Assembly (NCBI GenBank): GCA_023229135.1
Contig: JALNZT010000014.1
Span: 1 to 64,000, forward strand
Origin: Bacteroidales bacterium
GTDB lineage: Bacteria > Bacteroidota > Bacteroidia > Bacteroidales > F082
Reading direction: 5' to 3'
DNA length: 64,000 bases
Shown here: piece after piece, positions 35,052 through 43,442 of the stretch
How the letters are laid out: each line of letters opens with the position of its first letter
Position numbering within the stretch: the stretch's first letter is position 1
The notes under the pieces: generated by a model
Seen by the model: only the letters and a program-made list of their open reading frames with translations
The model's database searches: none
What the model was told of the DNA's origin: nothing
Position numbers and translations under genes: made by a program

Positions 35052-37439
35052 CTATCGCAGGAAGTTACCTACTTTCAGTCCAAAATAAACCGTTCTTGGA
35101 TTCATGGGGCCATAAACATATCCCGGATCGCGGTCAATGCCATAATCGAAATTGCTTTGGTAGGAATTAAAAATATTTTTCATGCCGGCAAATAATTGCA
35201 ATGTCGCGCCATTCAGTTTAATATTGTGTCTCACTTTAAGTCCTAAATCGAAAAACCTTTCAGACTCACGCAGTTCACCAGCTTCAGGATCAGCAATTTG
35301 AAGGCCAAAATAAGGGATGAGCATTTTTCCGGTATAATTTCCAGTTGTCGATATACCCCATTTTTTTGTTGCCTGCCAGTCGAAAGTGAAATAACCATAA
35401 TCATTGGGTGTACGAAAAAATCTTTTCTCATTAAATTCCTGAGGCTCTTTATATTTACTCTGTTGAATTGTGAAACCGGCTTTTAGTGAAAGTTTGGTCA
35501 ATGGAATCACATTTAATTCAATATTAAGCCCCTGAACTTTTGCGCCTTTTTCTGCATTGGTGCGGGTATAGACAACGACACCATCGGCATCGGGCGCACT
35601 GAATTCATTCACAAAAGAATTGTTTAATTGGGTATAAAAACCTTCCACCAATAAACCAACATTTACTGTCCCAATTAGTTTATTAAAATCAAGAGAACCC
35701 ATATAGCTATGACTTGTTTCTTGTTTCAAATCAGGGCTATTTTTACGAATCACCTTTCGGGAACCGGAGCTTTCTACGTGCAAATCTTCATCAAAAATTT
35801 GGGGAGCACGATAGCCCTGTGAATAGCTCAGCCTGCCTTGCAGGTACTTTTTAAGATCATACTTCACGGTGAGCCGGGGGCTTAATACATTTCCTGTTTT
35901 ATCAGAACCGGGAGCTTCGTCGTCTTTCACACAATAATTATCAAATCGTGCTCCAACCGAGAGTTGTAGCCTGGCCCAATTGACTTCGTATTGAGCAAAA
36001 ATTCCGGTAGTATTGATCGATTGATCTGCAACTATCACATTATCTGTATGTGGAATACTTTGAATAGTATCATCTACAATTATTGCATTATTAAAATCTG
36101 CATAACCCAATTTTTTATCAGTCAGCCATTCACCATTATTTTCAATACCAACCACGAGATTCGATCTGTTAAATTGCGCATTATATTGTGCTCCAAAGGT
36201 ATATGAGAAATTTTTAGTGTTTCCATAATCACTCAGTGACTTAGCTGCACCATAATAAGAATCGCGGTTGACTTGCTGGCCGGATAAATAAACTGAGAAT
36301 AAATCTGTTTTTCTGAAGAACTGCTCGTAGGTTAGTGCTGCGGTCGTAAGGTCGTGATTAAGGGCTTCGGAAATATTGGCTTCATGCGAGGGATAATCGA
36401 ATCTGTCGCCACCACGTCTGTTTTCCTTAATATTAAAGAAGTCTGCAACCAATTTATTACGTGTTCCAAATCGATGATATAAACGTGTTCCAACGGTCGT
36501 ATTTTTCAGGGAAGCGATTTCGGAAAACTCATCGTTATTGGCATCGAAAGGCTGCCTATCGCGGTAAAATCCATACATAGCAAGGCCAGTTTTATTGTCG
36601 GCAGAAACTAAAGAAGTATTAAAATTTACTGAATAATCTTGGGCAGCTTTGCCAGCACCTTCAAGGCCAACACCAATCAGTCCTCCATTTACACCAAATT
36701 CATACGAATTATTAATTGGGTCTTTCAAAATAAGGTTGATGGTTCCGGCAATAGCGTTACTACCATATAAAGCGGAGCCGCCGCCGCGAACCACTTCCAC
36801 ACGCTCAATCATGCTTGCCGGAATTAATTCCAATCCATAAACGCCGGCCAGACCACTAAAAATAGGCCGACTATTGATCAAAATCTGGGAATAAGGCCCT
36901 TCCATGCCGTTCATTCTAACCTGTGAGAAACCACAATTTTGGCAGTTATTTTCCATCCGTAAACCCGGCGCAAAATTCAAGCCTTCGCTTAAGGTAACGG
37001 ATTGCGTTGAAGCAAATAATTTTGGTGTTATAGTATTTACGATGGTTGTAGCTTCGGTTCTGTTTGTTCCATTCCGGTCGCCAGTAACCACAATTTCTTC
37101 CAATCCCAAAGCGTCTTCCTTTAAAATAAAATTCACTTCTTTCGTTTCGCCCTTTTTGATCGTAACCTCAATCTCCCCAGGCTTATAACCCACAAATGTG
37201 GCTTTTAGGATATGCGTCCCCTCGGGCAGGTTTATAAGTGTGTAGTGTCCCGTTTCGTCCGTCGTGGTGCCGATAGTCGTACCTTTTACCTGTATGGTAA
37301 CAAAAGATAAATGTTCGCTGCAATCCGTGCAAACAACGTGACCGAAAATATTGGCGTCGGTTTTCAGCTTTTGCGCAAAATTGAATTGCGAAAATGATAA
37401 TAAAAGTATGCTTAGAAAAATAAGTTTATTTGTTTTCAT
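35052..37439 (-). CDS. TonB-dependent receptor with paired cysteines, probable metal or metal-complex importer
   Basis: 795 residues. Signal peptide (LLLSFSQFNFAQ), a CarboxypepD_reg-like domain with an unusual CTDCSEHL at about residue 36, then a plug (NNCQNCGFSQVRMNGMEGPY; VVRGGGSALYGSNAIAGTIN) and a barrel ending in YFGLKVGNFLR. The receptor is BtuB/FecA-sized, not SusC. The two CxxC-type pairs in the exposed N-terminal and plug region suggest metal binding. The His-rich membrane protein gene lies 108 bp upstream on the same strand. No SusD partner is present. Substrate could also be a siderophore or cobalamin; the motifs cannot decide. Confidence 0.8.
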   Translation of the reverse strand: MKTNKLIFLSILLLSFSQFNFAQKLKTDANIFGHVVCTDCSEHLSFVTIQVKGTTIGTTTDETGHYTLINLPEGTHILKATFVGYKPGEIEVTIKKGETKEVNFILKEDALGLEEIVVTGDRNGTNRTEATTIVNTITPKLFASTQSVTLSEGLNFAPGLRMENNCQNCGFSQVRMNGMEGPYSQILINSRPIFSGLAGVYGLELIPASMIERVEVVRGGGSALYGSNAIAGTINLILKDPINNSYEFGVNGGLIGVGLEGAGKAAQDYSVNFNTSLVSADNKTGLAMYGFYRDRQPFDANNDEFSEIASLKNTTVGTRLYHRFGTRNKLVADFFNIKENRRGGDRFDYPSHEANISEALNHDLTTAALTYEQFFRKTDLFSVYLSGQQVNRDSYYGAAKSLSDYGNTKNFSYTFGAQYNAQFNRSNLVVGIENNGEWLTDKKLGYADFNNAIIVDDTIQSIPHTDNVIVADQSINTTGIFAQYEVNWARLQLSVGARFDNYCVKDDEAPGSDKTGNVLSPRLTVKYDLKKYLQGRLSYSQGYRAPQIFDEDLHVESSGSRKVIRKNSPDLKQETSHSYMGSLDFNKLIGTVNVGLLVEGFYTQLNNSFVNEFSAPDADGVVVYTRTNAEKGAKVQGLNIELNVIPLTKLSLKAGFTIQQSKYKEPQEFNEKRFFRTPNDYGYFTFDWQATKKWGISTTGNYTGKMLIPYFGLQIADPEAGELRESERFFDLGLKVRHNIKLNGATLQLFAGMKNIFNSYQSNFDYGIDRDPGYVYGPMNPRTVYFGLKVGNFLR

Positions 37440-37491
37440 TTGGGTAATATTTTGGAAATTCTTTCAAGTTTTGGATATACAAATCCCTATT

Positions 37492-37509
37492 GAGTTGTGT
37501 TCACAACTC
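37492..37509. promoter_or_regulatory. Palindrome upstream of the TonB receptor
   Basis: GAGTTGTG-TT-CACAACTC is a perfect 8-bp inverted repeat with a 2-base spacer, about 55 bp upstream of the receptor start. It could be an operator for a metal-responsive regulator. It lies only about 40 bp beyond the end of the His-rich gene, so a terminator role is the alternative. Confidence 0.4.
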
Positions 37510-37530
37510 CTAAATAATTGTTAATAATTG

Positions 37531-37556
37531 CGCTTAACATCTTGTTGTTAAGCACT
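37531..37556 (-). terminator. Small hairpin at the end of the His-rich gene
   Basis: GCTTAAC and GTTAAGC arms with an 8-base loop overlap the stop region of the His-rich gene. A/T-rich DNA follows. A weak terminator or RNA stem; it may separate the two genes' transcripts. Confidence 0.35.
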
Positions 37557-37934
37557 ATAATAAAGAATAATTTTTAAGATAGGTGGTGCTCTATCATTAT
37601 TATTATCAAAAAATGATGAGCGGTAGGCTTTTATTAAATCAAATAATACAACTGTTTTTTTCTCTAAAGTATTCAGTATTAATGATAAAAAAATTAGAGG
37701 AAAAAGAATTTCTAAGCTATGGATAAGTAATAAATCCGTCTTGCTATGTTGATGCGTTTTATAAGGATGTGTATCGCTTTCTTTATCATAGGGGTGAGCA
37801 TGACTAATAATGGTGCCATCGTGGAGCTTGTGAACATGTAAAAAAATAGCGGTGTTGGCAATTAACAAACCCATCACCCCTGTCATCAGCAGGATAACTA
37901 TTTTTAGCGTTATATGTTTAACAGTAGCTTTCAT
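37548..37934 (-). CDS. His-rich small membrane protein (probable metal handling)
   Basis: 128 residues. An N-terminal membrane helix (about 10-32) is followed by an exposed loop very rich in His (HVHKLHDGTIISHAHPYDKE, then THPYKTHQH), a second helix (about 75-92) and a basic C-terminal region. At least nine His residues within 40 positions suggest zinc, copper or nickel/cobalt binding on the periplasmic side. No family is recognised. Located directly upstream of the TonB receptor, with a -7 box just before it. Confidence 0.6.
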   Translation of the reverse strand: MKATVKHITLKIVILLMTGVMGLLIANTAIFLHVHKLHDGTIISHAHPYDKESDTHPYKTHQHSKTDLLLIHSLEILFPLIFLSLILNTLEKKTVVLFDLIKAYRSSFFDNNNDRAPPILKIILYYSA

Positions 37935-37941
37935 TACGCAA

Positions 37942-37949
37942 CAAAATTA
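37942..37949 (-). promoter_or_regulatory. -7 promoter box for the His-rich gene
   Basis: Minus-strand TAATTTTG matches TAnnTTTG, only 8 bp before the ATG, so the leader would be very short. Confidence 0.45.
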
Positions 37950-38217
37950 GACAATCTGTGCTACCTTGCACTCACTACTTGTTGGTATTTTTCAGGGATA
38001 AAAGTGTAGAGCTGTCATCCGGATTGACAAGAAATTGGCAAAAAAAGAGGTTGAAAACTGTTTGCGCCAAAGTGAAACAATGCTTCAGCTGAAACTATTT
38101 CTTGAAAAACATCCAATATTCTTTAGCTGATTTTTGTATGATTCAATACTGCATGTTCAAAATCACTATTTTATCGATTAAAATTGTTGAAATAAATGGT
38201 GCAACCACTTTTAGAAT

Positions 38218-38612
38218 CTAATCTTCACCAAGTTTTTCAATTTCAGAAATCACCTCAAACACAGGCTGTTCACGCGTCTTTAGCAAAGTGCAAATAGTGA
38301 TCGTTTCGGTTATGGCCTCTTTCTCAAACCAGGAAGGTTTTTGAGTAGTTAAGCGTTGTCGTCAGCGTCGAAATCACTACTTGTGGATTGGCCAACTTCC
38401 GCTCTTAATTTAAAAATCAGTTCTTCTACTTTTAAGCCGCCAATCATTGCAGCCTGTGTTAAAGTCGCGACTTTTGTGATGGTATTCCGCAACACAGGAT
38501 TCTTTAACTTTTTGAAAGCAGGTGCGACAGCGACGAGTGTTTCTTCCAACTCCGGATAGGCCTCCAGCAGATCGAAGATTTTAGTTTTAGGTGTTATAAG
38601 TAACTTTTCCAT
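38218..38612 (-). pseudogene. Frameshifted DUF1858-DUF2249 protein
   Basis: The intact first part (38612-38349, 87 residues) is a DUF1858 domain (ITPKTKIFDLLEAYPELEET, LRNTITKVATLTQAAMIGGL). Directly after its stop, another minus-strand frame continues with KPSWFEKEAITETI, LLKTREQPVFEVISEIEKLG and stops at 38218. That resembles the start of the DUF2249 domain that normally follows DUF1858. One indel near 38340-38356 would fuse them, though the second domain would still be shorter than usual. The 87-residue DUF1858 product may still be made; its iron-sulfur/redox partner domain is broken. Confidence 0.6.
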
Positions 38613-38998
38613 ATTATGTATTTGATTTTAATCATTCAACCAACAGTGGTCGGCATGCTTACTTTACATCAGCTTAGTATCAAATAGTATCTATACATAT
38701 CCATCAATATCAGCACAATAATATGCATCGTTGCACAACTTTAGGAATCAAAAATAATCATATCTACATACAGTAGCTCAATACGTCAGGTAAAACTTCA
38801 CTAAAACTGGTTCAAAAAAACGTTTTTCTTACTTTAAACTATTGTTAAAATCGCTTTGCCTTGTAGTATTTTTGTTTAGTAAGGAATAGTTCACGAAATA
38901 ATGATGTAGCCTCTTCAGTTAGTTTTTAAGAAAGACAAAGGGTCAAAAAAAATTATTTCATAAATTAGAGACCTCATTCCATCCAAAAGCCTTCAACC
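38613..38998. other. Intergenic stretch with no evident gene
   Basis: A/T-rich DNA between the DUF1858 gene and the end of queE. It must hold the DUF1858 promoter, but I found no close, unambiguous -7 box. No hairpin stands out as a queE terminator. A plus-strand TATTTTTG occurs with no gene behind it. Confidence 0.3.
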
Positions 38999-39000
38999 CT

Positions 39001-39639
39001 TTACGGAATCTGCATGTATTTATGGCTTTGCAGGCTGATCCGCCAACGGGGATTTTTCATCACATAATCAGTTAGCCAGGGCATGATTTTTTCTGCAACG
39101 CTCCATTCCGGTTGCAGATACAGATAGCAGTCTTGACGCACCAAAGCGGCGCTACGTTCGGCCCATTTCAGGTCGGCTTCTTTTTCTATTACAACTTTTA
39201 GCTCGTGGGCTTTTTGATAAATGGCCGGTTTTGGGGGCGAGAATTTCTTAGGCGAAAGACAAATCCAGTCCCAAACACCTGTCAATGGATGCGCTCCGGA
39301 AGTTTCTACCATGGTTTTCACGCCCATACTTTGCATCAACTTAGTAAAATAGTCCAATGGATACATCGAAGGCTCGCCACCTGTCACTACCACAGTTTTT
39401 GCAGGAGTGGCGGCAGCACGCGCGGCAATCTCATCCGATGAAACCGGTGGAAAATGAGTGGCGTCCCAGCTTGGTTTGGTGTCGCACCAGTGGCAGCCCA
39501 CATCGCAGCCGCCAATGCGGATAAAATATGCTGCTGTACCCATATTGTGTCCCTCGCCCTGAATGGTATAAAATTCCTCCATCAAGGGCAATTTGCGGCC
39601 TTCTTCAAAAAGCGCGTTTTCTTTCGTATTATTCGTCAT
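39001..39639 (-). CDS. queE: 7-carboxy-7-deazaguanine synthase (radical SAM)
   Basis: About 212 residues from the ATG at 39639 (MTNNTKENALFEEG); an earlier in-frame ATG at 39681 lies inside the upstream gene. Radical SAM cluster CDVGCHWCDTK (Cx3Cx2C), the QueE motif LMEEFYTIQGEGHNMG, SAM-binding TGGEPSMYPL and the C-terminal SLQSHKYMQIP. It makes CDG from carboxytetrahydropterin in queuosine synthesis. It overlaps the propeller gene by 11 bp. No other que genes are in the window. Confidence 0.93.
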   Translation of the reverse strand: MTNNTKENALFEEGRKLPLMEEFYTIQGEGHNMGTAAYFIRIGGCDVGCHWCDTKPSWDATHFPPVSSDEIAARAAATPAKTVVVTGGEPSMYPLDYFTKLMQSMGVKTMVETSGAHPLTGVWDWICLSPKKFSPPKPAIYQKAHELKVVIEKEADLKWAERSAALVRQDCYLYLQPEWSVAEKIMPWLTDYVMKNPRWRISLQSHKYMQIP

Positions 39640-40864
39640 GAAGTGTTGTATAGTAGGTGTTTCGCTTACCAAAAAGCGCAACGGAATGTAGCTGGTTTAA
39701 AATTTCTGCAGGAATTGTAAGACGGTCGGAATCTTTGTCGAGCTGTAGAACAATTTGCTGCAATTCCCGGCCTTCTTTATCAAAAAAGACGCACAGATAA
39801 TCGGCCGCTTTCAGCTTATCGACAACGATGAGAACTGCTTCCGCATCAGTAGTTTTTCGCAACCAATCAGCTTCCTTACTTTGGTTGACAGCCAGTTGGC
39901 GCTTGTCGGCAAAAGACCTTATATCAAACTCAAACATTCTGGCGCTAAAGGTTTTAGAACTTTCTGCTGAAATCATCAACTGATAGGGCGACACAAAAAC
40001 GATGCCTTCAGTTTGTACCGTTGTGTGGTTAGGTAAGTCAAAACGTCGGTGGTTACCCGAGAAAAAATCTTCGCCTTCGAAATCATAAAACAGCCAAATA
40101 AATGGCTGCCACGATTTGTAGGTGTAGCCGACCAAGGCGAGTAGGTTTGTTTCAGCATCAAAAGTAGCGCCTGTAACCAGTCCACGGCTGTTAAAACTGT
40201 CGATATATTTTGCCGTGTATGTTCCGGGTTCTTTCGGAATGCTGTACAATTTCGACTGTTGATCGCCCCGGTTTTTGCTGAAAAGATACAAGTGATCTTT
40301 GCCGGCCACCATGCTTTCGCAATCGAAATTATTAGAATCCCAGTTGATCAAGAACTTGCTTTGATCGGGGAAATGAAAGAAGATTTTTTCGGCCTGCACC
40401 TTCACATCTCCACTGTCAGGGATCGCACTTAAAGGAAACCTAAAAACAGCCAGATCTTTTCTGTTTGCTGCATTATTTCCAAAATCGCCTATATAAAAAT
40501 AGGTGTCATCTAAGGTTATTTCTTCCCAGTCTTTGTTTTTAACATTTTCTATTTCAATGCGTTGCACTATTTTCCCAGTTTCCGGATTGAGTCCGTACAA
40601 CAAAGCTTCTCCACCGCTGTCGTTATGTGTCCACAACAAACCATTATACCATTCCAGTCCGGAGTTTTCCTCGATCTCCTTATCCAGCAAATATAAAAAA
40701 GGTGGATTTTGTATCGTTTTGGCATACCGGCATTCCTTTTCGCTGTTTTCTGCCGGATCAAAATTGGCGGCAAAAGGATCAAGGCATTGTGCCCGAATTA
40801 TCCCGGCAAGCAACAGCAAGATTCCGGCAAAAAAATACCGGCTAAAAGATTTACTGCCTCGCAT
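39629..40864 (-). CDS. Exported beta-propeller-like protein of unknown function
   Basis: 411 residues, signal peptide to about residue 25 (LLLLAGIIRAQ), then CLDPFAANFDPAENSEKEC, which resembles a short T9SS-type thrombospondin/EF-like Cys pair, and repeated blades (ENSGLEWYNGLLWTHNDSGG; ITLDDTYFYIGDFGNNAANR; VTGATFDAETNLLALVGY; TEGIVFVSPYQLMISAES) typical of SdiA-regulated/NHL-like propellers. No C-terminal sorting domain is clear. Its start codon overlaps the folD stop (TAATG), and its end overlaps queE. A role linked to folate or queuosine is not evident; it may only be co-transcribed. Confidence 0.7.
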   Translation of the reverse strand: MRGSKSFSRYFFAGILLLLAGIIRAQCLDPFAANFDPAENSEKECRYAKTIQNPPFLYLLDKEIEENSGLEWYNGLLWTHNDSGGEALLYGLNPETGKIVQRIEIENVKNKDWEEITLDDTYFYIGDFGNNAANRKDLAVFRFPLSAIPDSGDVKVQAEKIFFHFPDQSKFLINWDSNNFDCESMVAGKDHLYLFSKNRGDQQSKLYSIPKEPGTYTAKYIDSFNSRGLVTGATFDAETNLLALVGYTYKSWQPFIWLFYDFEGEDFFSGNHRRFDLPNHTTVQTEGIVFVSPYQLMISAESSKTFSARMFEFDIRSFADKRQLAVNQSKEADWLRKTTDAEAVLIVVDKLKAADYLCVFFDKEGRELQQIVLQLDKDSDRLTIPAEILNQLHSVALFGKRNTYYTTLHDE

Positions 40865-41751
40865 TATCTGTAAATAGTTTTCTTTGCGGCTGCGAGGGTA
40901 TTTTGCAGCAGTGAAACGATTGTCATCGGTCCCACACCTCCAGGCACAGGCGTGATTCTATCCACCTTTTCAGCAACATTTTTAAAATCTACATCACCGG
41001 CCAAGTGATAGCCTTTCTCTATTTTGGCATCCTCCACGCGGTGGATTCCCACGTCGACCACAACGGCGCCGGGCTTTACCATATCTGCCGTCACAAATTC
41101 GCATTTGCCGATAGCAGCGATTAAAATATCTGCTTGCAAAGTGATTTCTTTCAAGTTTTTGGTACGGCTGTGGCAAAGCGTAACCGTGGCATCAGCACCT
41201 TCCGCTTTACGCGAAAGCAGCACGCTGACAGGCGTTCCGACGATATTTGACCTACCCAAAACCACCACATGTTTTCCTGAAACTTCAATTTTGCTGCGTT
41301 TCAGCAGCTCCATAATGCCGTAGGGAGTAGCAGCTTGATAGGCGGGAAGACCAAGCATCATGCGGCCTGCATTTGTCGGGTGAAAACCATCAACGTCTTT
41401 TTTGGGGTCAATAGCCAAAATTACCGTATCGGCATTGATGTGGTCGGGCAGCGGCATCTGCACAATAAAACCGTCCACATCGGGATCGTTGTTTAAAAAC
41501 TCAACCAAATCAAGCAAATCTTTTTCTGTTGTTTTAGCCTCAAGGCGATAGATAGACGAAGTTATTCCAACAGATGCACAGGCCCTTTCTTTGGAAGAAA
41601 CATAGGTTTGGCTGGCAGGATCGTCGCCCACAATAACAGCGGCCAGGTGCGGCCCTTTCTGGTCAGCATCAATCATAGCAGCGACTTCAGCGGCTATTTC
41701 CTTTTTTATTTTAGCAGCGATTGCTTTGCCGTCAATTAGTTTTTTACTCAT
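40864..41751 (-). CDS. folD: Bifunctional methylenetetrahydrofolate dehydrogenase/cyclohydrolase
   Basis: 295 residues. FolD signatures: YVSSKERACASVGI (with catalytic Lys), DGFIVQMPLPDHINADTV, KDVDGFHPTN, GRSNIVGTPVSVLLSRK (Rossmann-like NADP loop) and TPVPGGVGPMTIVSLLQNTL. Interconverts 5,10-methylene- and 10-formyl-tetrahydrofolate. It starts the folD-propeller-queE operon; the next gene overlaps its stop by one base. Normal length for the family. Confidence 0.96.
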   Translation of the reverse strand: MSKKLIDGKAIAAKIKKEIAAEVAAMIDADQKGPHLAAVIVGDDPASQTYVSSKERACASVGITSSIYRLEAKTTEKDLLDLVEFLNNDPDVDGFIVQMPLPDHINADTVILAIDPKKDVDGFHPTNAGRMMLGLPAYQAATPYGIMELLKRSKIEVSGKHVVVLGRSNIVGTPVSVLLSRKAEGADATVTLCHSRTKNLKEITLQADILIAAIGKCEFVTADMVKPGAVVVDVGIHRVEDAKIEKGYHLAGDVDFKNVAEKVDRITPVPGGVGPMTIVSLLQNTLAAAKKTIYR

Positions 41752-41790
41752 TTATCATCAATTTTGAAATGCACTTTTTAAAAAAAATAA

Positions 41791-41814
41791 GAGACCCTGA
41801 AAAGTCAGCGTCTC
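41791..41814 (-). terminator. Hairpin after ffh
   Basis: GAGAC (41791-41795) pairs with GTCTC (41810-41814); on the minus strand the stem is followed by TTATTTTTTTT, a good U-tract, 29 bp beyond the ffh stop. Confidence 0.65.
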
Positions 41815-41842
41815 CGTTAAACTTTACATCAATAATCAGGGC

Positions 41843-43177
41843 TTAACGCCTTTTCATTTGGTTCATCATGCGCATCATTTTTTTGCCACCGCCTCCGGTC
41901 ATCATCTTCATCATTTTCGCAGTTTCGTCAAACTGTTTTATCAGGCGATTTACTTCAACAATACTTGTTCCGCTGCCGTCAGCAATGCGTCTTCTGCGGC
42001 TGCCATTCATCAGCTTTGGATTTTCGCGCTCGGCAGGTGTCATCGAATGAATGATGGCTTCGATGCCCACAAAAGCATCGTCGTCAATTTCAGTGTCTTT
42101 GAGTGCCTTTCCCATGCCAGGAATCATTCCGGCCAAATCCTTGATATTTCCCATCTTTTTGATTTGCTGAATCTGTTTCAGAAAATCATTGAAGTTAAAC
42201 TCGTTTTTTGCCAGCTTGCGTTGAAGGTTTCTGGCATCATCGGCATCAAACTGTTCCTGAGCACGTTCTACCAGCGAAACGATATCGCCCATACCCAAAA
42301 TACGGTCGGCCATACGTTTGGGATAAAAAACATCCAAGGCGTCCATTTTTTCGCCGATACCTACAAATTTGATCGGCTTATTAACTACCGAACGGATACT
42401 CAAAGCCGCACCACCACGGGTGTCGCCATCGAGCTTGGTAAGCACGACACCACTAAAATTGAGCCTGTCGTTAAAAGCTTTGGCAGTGTTTACCGCGTCC
42501 TGACCCGTCATTGAATCGACCACAAACAGAATCTCGTGCGGATCAACATTTTTCTTGATGGCTGCAATTTCGTTCATCATCATCTCGTCAACGGCCAAAC
42601 GACCGGCAGTGTCAATGATTACAACGTTTTTAGAAGATTGCTTGGCATGTGCGATGGCTTTTTTGGTAATACTGACGGGATCTTTGCTCCCATCCTCTGT
42701 AAACACCTCAACATCAACCTGTTCACCCAGAACTTTGAGTTGCTCGATAGCCGCAGGACGATAAACGTCTCCGGCCACCAACAACACCTTTTTGCCTTTT
42801 TTGGTTTTGAGATAATTGGCCAGCTTGGCTGAGAAAGTCGTTTTTCCTGATCCCTGAAGTCCGGCAATAAGAATGATGGCGGGATTGGCATTCAGCGCAA
42901 TTTCTTCCTGCTCTCCACCCATCAGCTCGGCTAACTCATCGTGAACGATTTTCACCATTAACTGACCGGGAGAAACTGCGGTTAAAATCTTTTGCCCCAG
43001 CGCTTTCTCCTTAACAGTATTGGTAAAATCCTTGGCTATCTTGAAACTAACGTCGGCATCAAGTAATGCTTTACGAACTTCCTTGAGCGTTTCGGCCACA
43101 TTGATTTCAGAAATGTGTCCCTGCCCTTTCAACATCTTGAACGAACGTTCCAGTTTATCGCTTAGACCTTCAAACAT
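41843..43177 (-). CDS. ffh: Signal recognition particle protein Ffh (SRP54)
   Basis: 444 residues with N, G and M domains. GTPase motifs: GLQGSGKTTFSAKLA (P-loop), DTAGRLAVDE, TKLDGDTRGGAALS, and the M-domain end MIPGMGKALKD, GSRRRRIADGSGTS and a Met-rich tail (MKMMTGGG, MMRMMNQMKRR). Targets signal-sequence proteins to the membrane with 4.5S RNA. Has its own promoter and terminator. Confidence 0.97.
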   Translation of the reverse strand: MFEGLSDKLERSFKMLKGQGHISEINVAETLKEVRKALLDADVSFKIAKDFTNTVKEKALGQKILTAVSPGQLMVKIVHDELAELMGGEQEEIALNANPAIILIAGLQGSGKTTFSAKLANYLKTKKGKKVLLVAGDVYRPAAIEQLKVLGEQVDVEVFTEDGSKDPVSITKKAIAHAKQSSKNVVIIDTAGRLAVDEMMMNEIAAIKKNVDPHEILFVVDSMTGQDAVNTAKAFNDRLNFSGVVLTKLDGDTRGGAALSIRSVVNKPIKFVGIGEKMDALDVFYPKRMADRILGMGDIVSLVERAQEQFDADDARNLQRKLAKNEFNFNDFLKQIQQIKKMGNIKDLAGMIPGMGKALKDTEIDDDAFVGIEAIIHSMTPAERENPKLMNGSRRRRIADGSGTSIVEVNRLIKQFDETAKMMKMMTGGGGKKMMRMMNQMKRR

Positions 43178-43227
43178 AGTTAGTTATCTATTTTAAATAA
43201 ATTAATTCGGGCTAAATTTTTCAATTG

Positions 43228-43235
43228 CAAAAGTA
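43228..43235 (-). promoter_or_regulatory. -7 promoter box for ffh
   Basis: Minus-strand TACTTTTG, 50 bp upstream of the start at 43177. Confidence 0.55.
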
Positions 43236-43409
43236 GAAAAAAAATTGATGACTATTTGAGCTTAAACGCAGCTGAAACAATTAACTGAAACTGTCTTTGA
43301 AACTGTCTACAGCCTGTAAAAGCTGCCGGACTGAAAATTACAGAACAATTTCGGCTTAACAGAATCGTTATTAAGCCAAAAGATTAGCCAAAACGGCTGT
43401 TCAAAATTC

Positions 43410-43417
43410 TATCTTTG
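43410..43417 (+). promoter_or_regulatory. -7 promoter box for the beta-helix lipoprotein operon
   Basis: TATCTTTG matches TAnnTTTG, 25 bp upstream of the start at 43443; divergent from the ffh promoter. Confidence 0.6.
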
Positions 43418-43442
43418 CAAAAATTTAAAGCTCCATATCCCG

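Noticed and set aside
35991..36206. Plus-strand frame within the TonB receptor
   Set aside because: Antisense shadow with Ile/Asn/Cys-rich composition and no promoter.
38002..38130. 42-codon open stretch (DKKLAKKEVENCLRQS-like) on the plus strand
   Set aside because: No start codon and a stop just before it; could be chance or a tiny relic, not enough to call.
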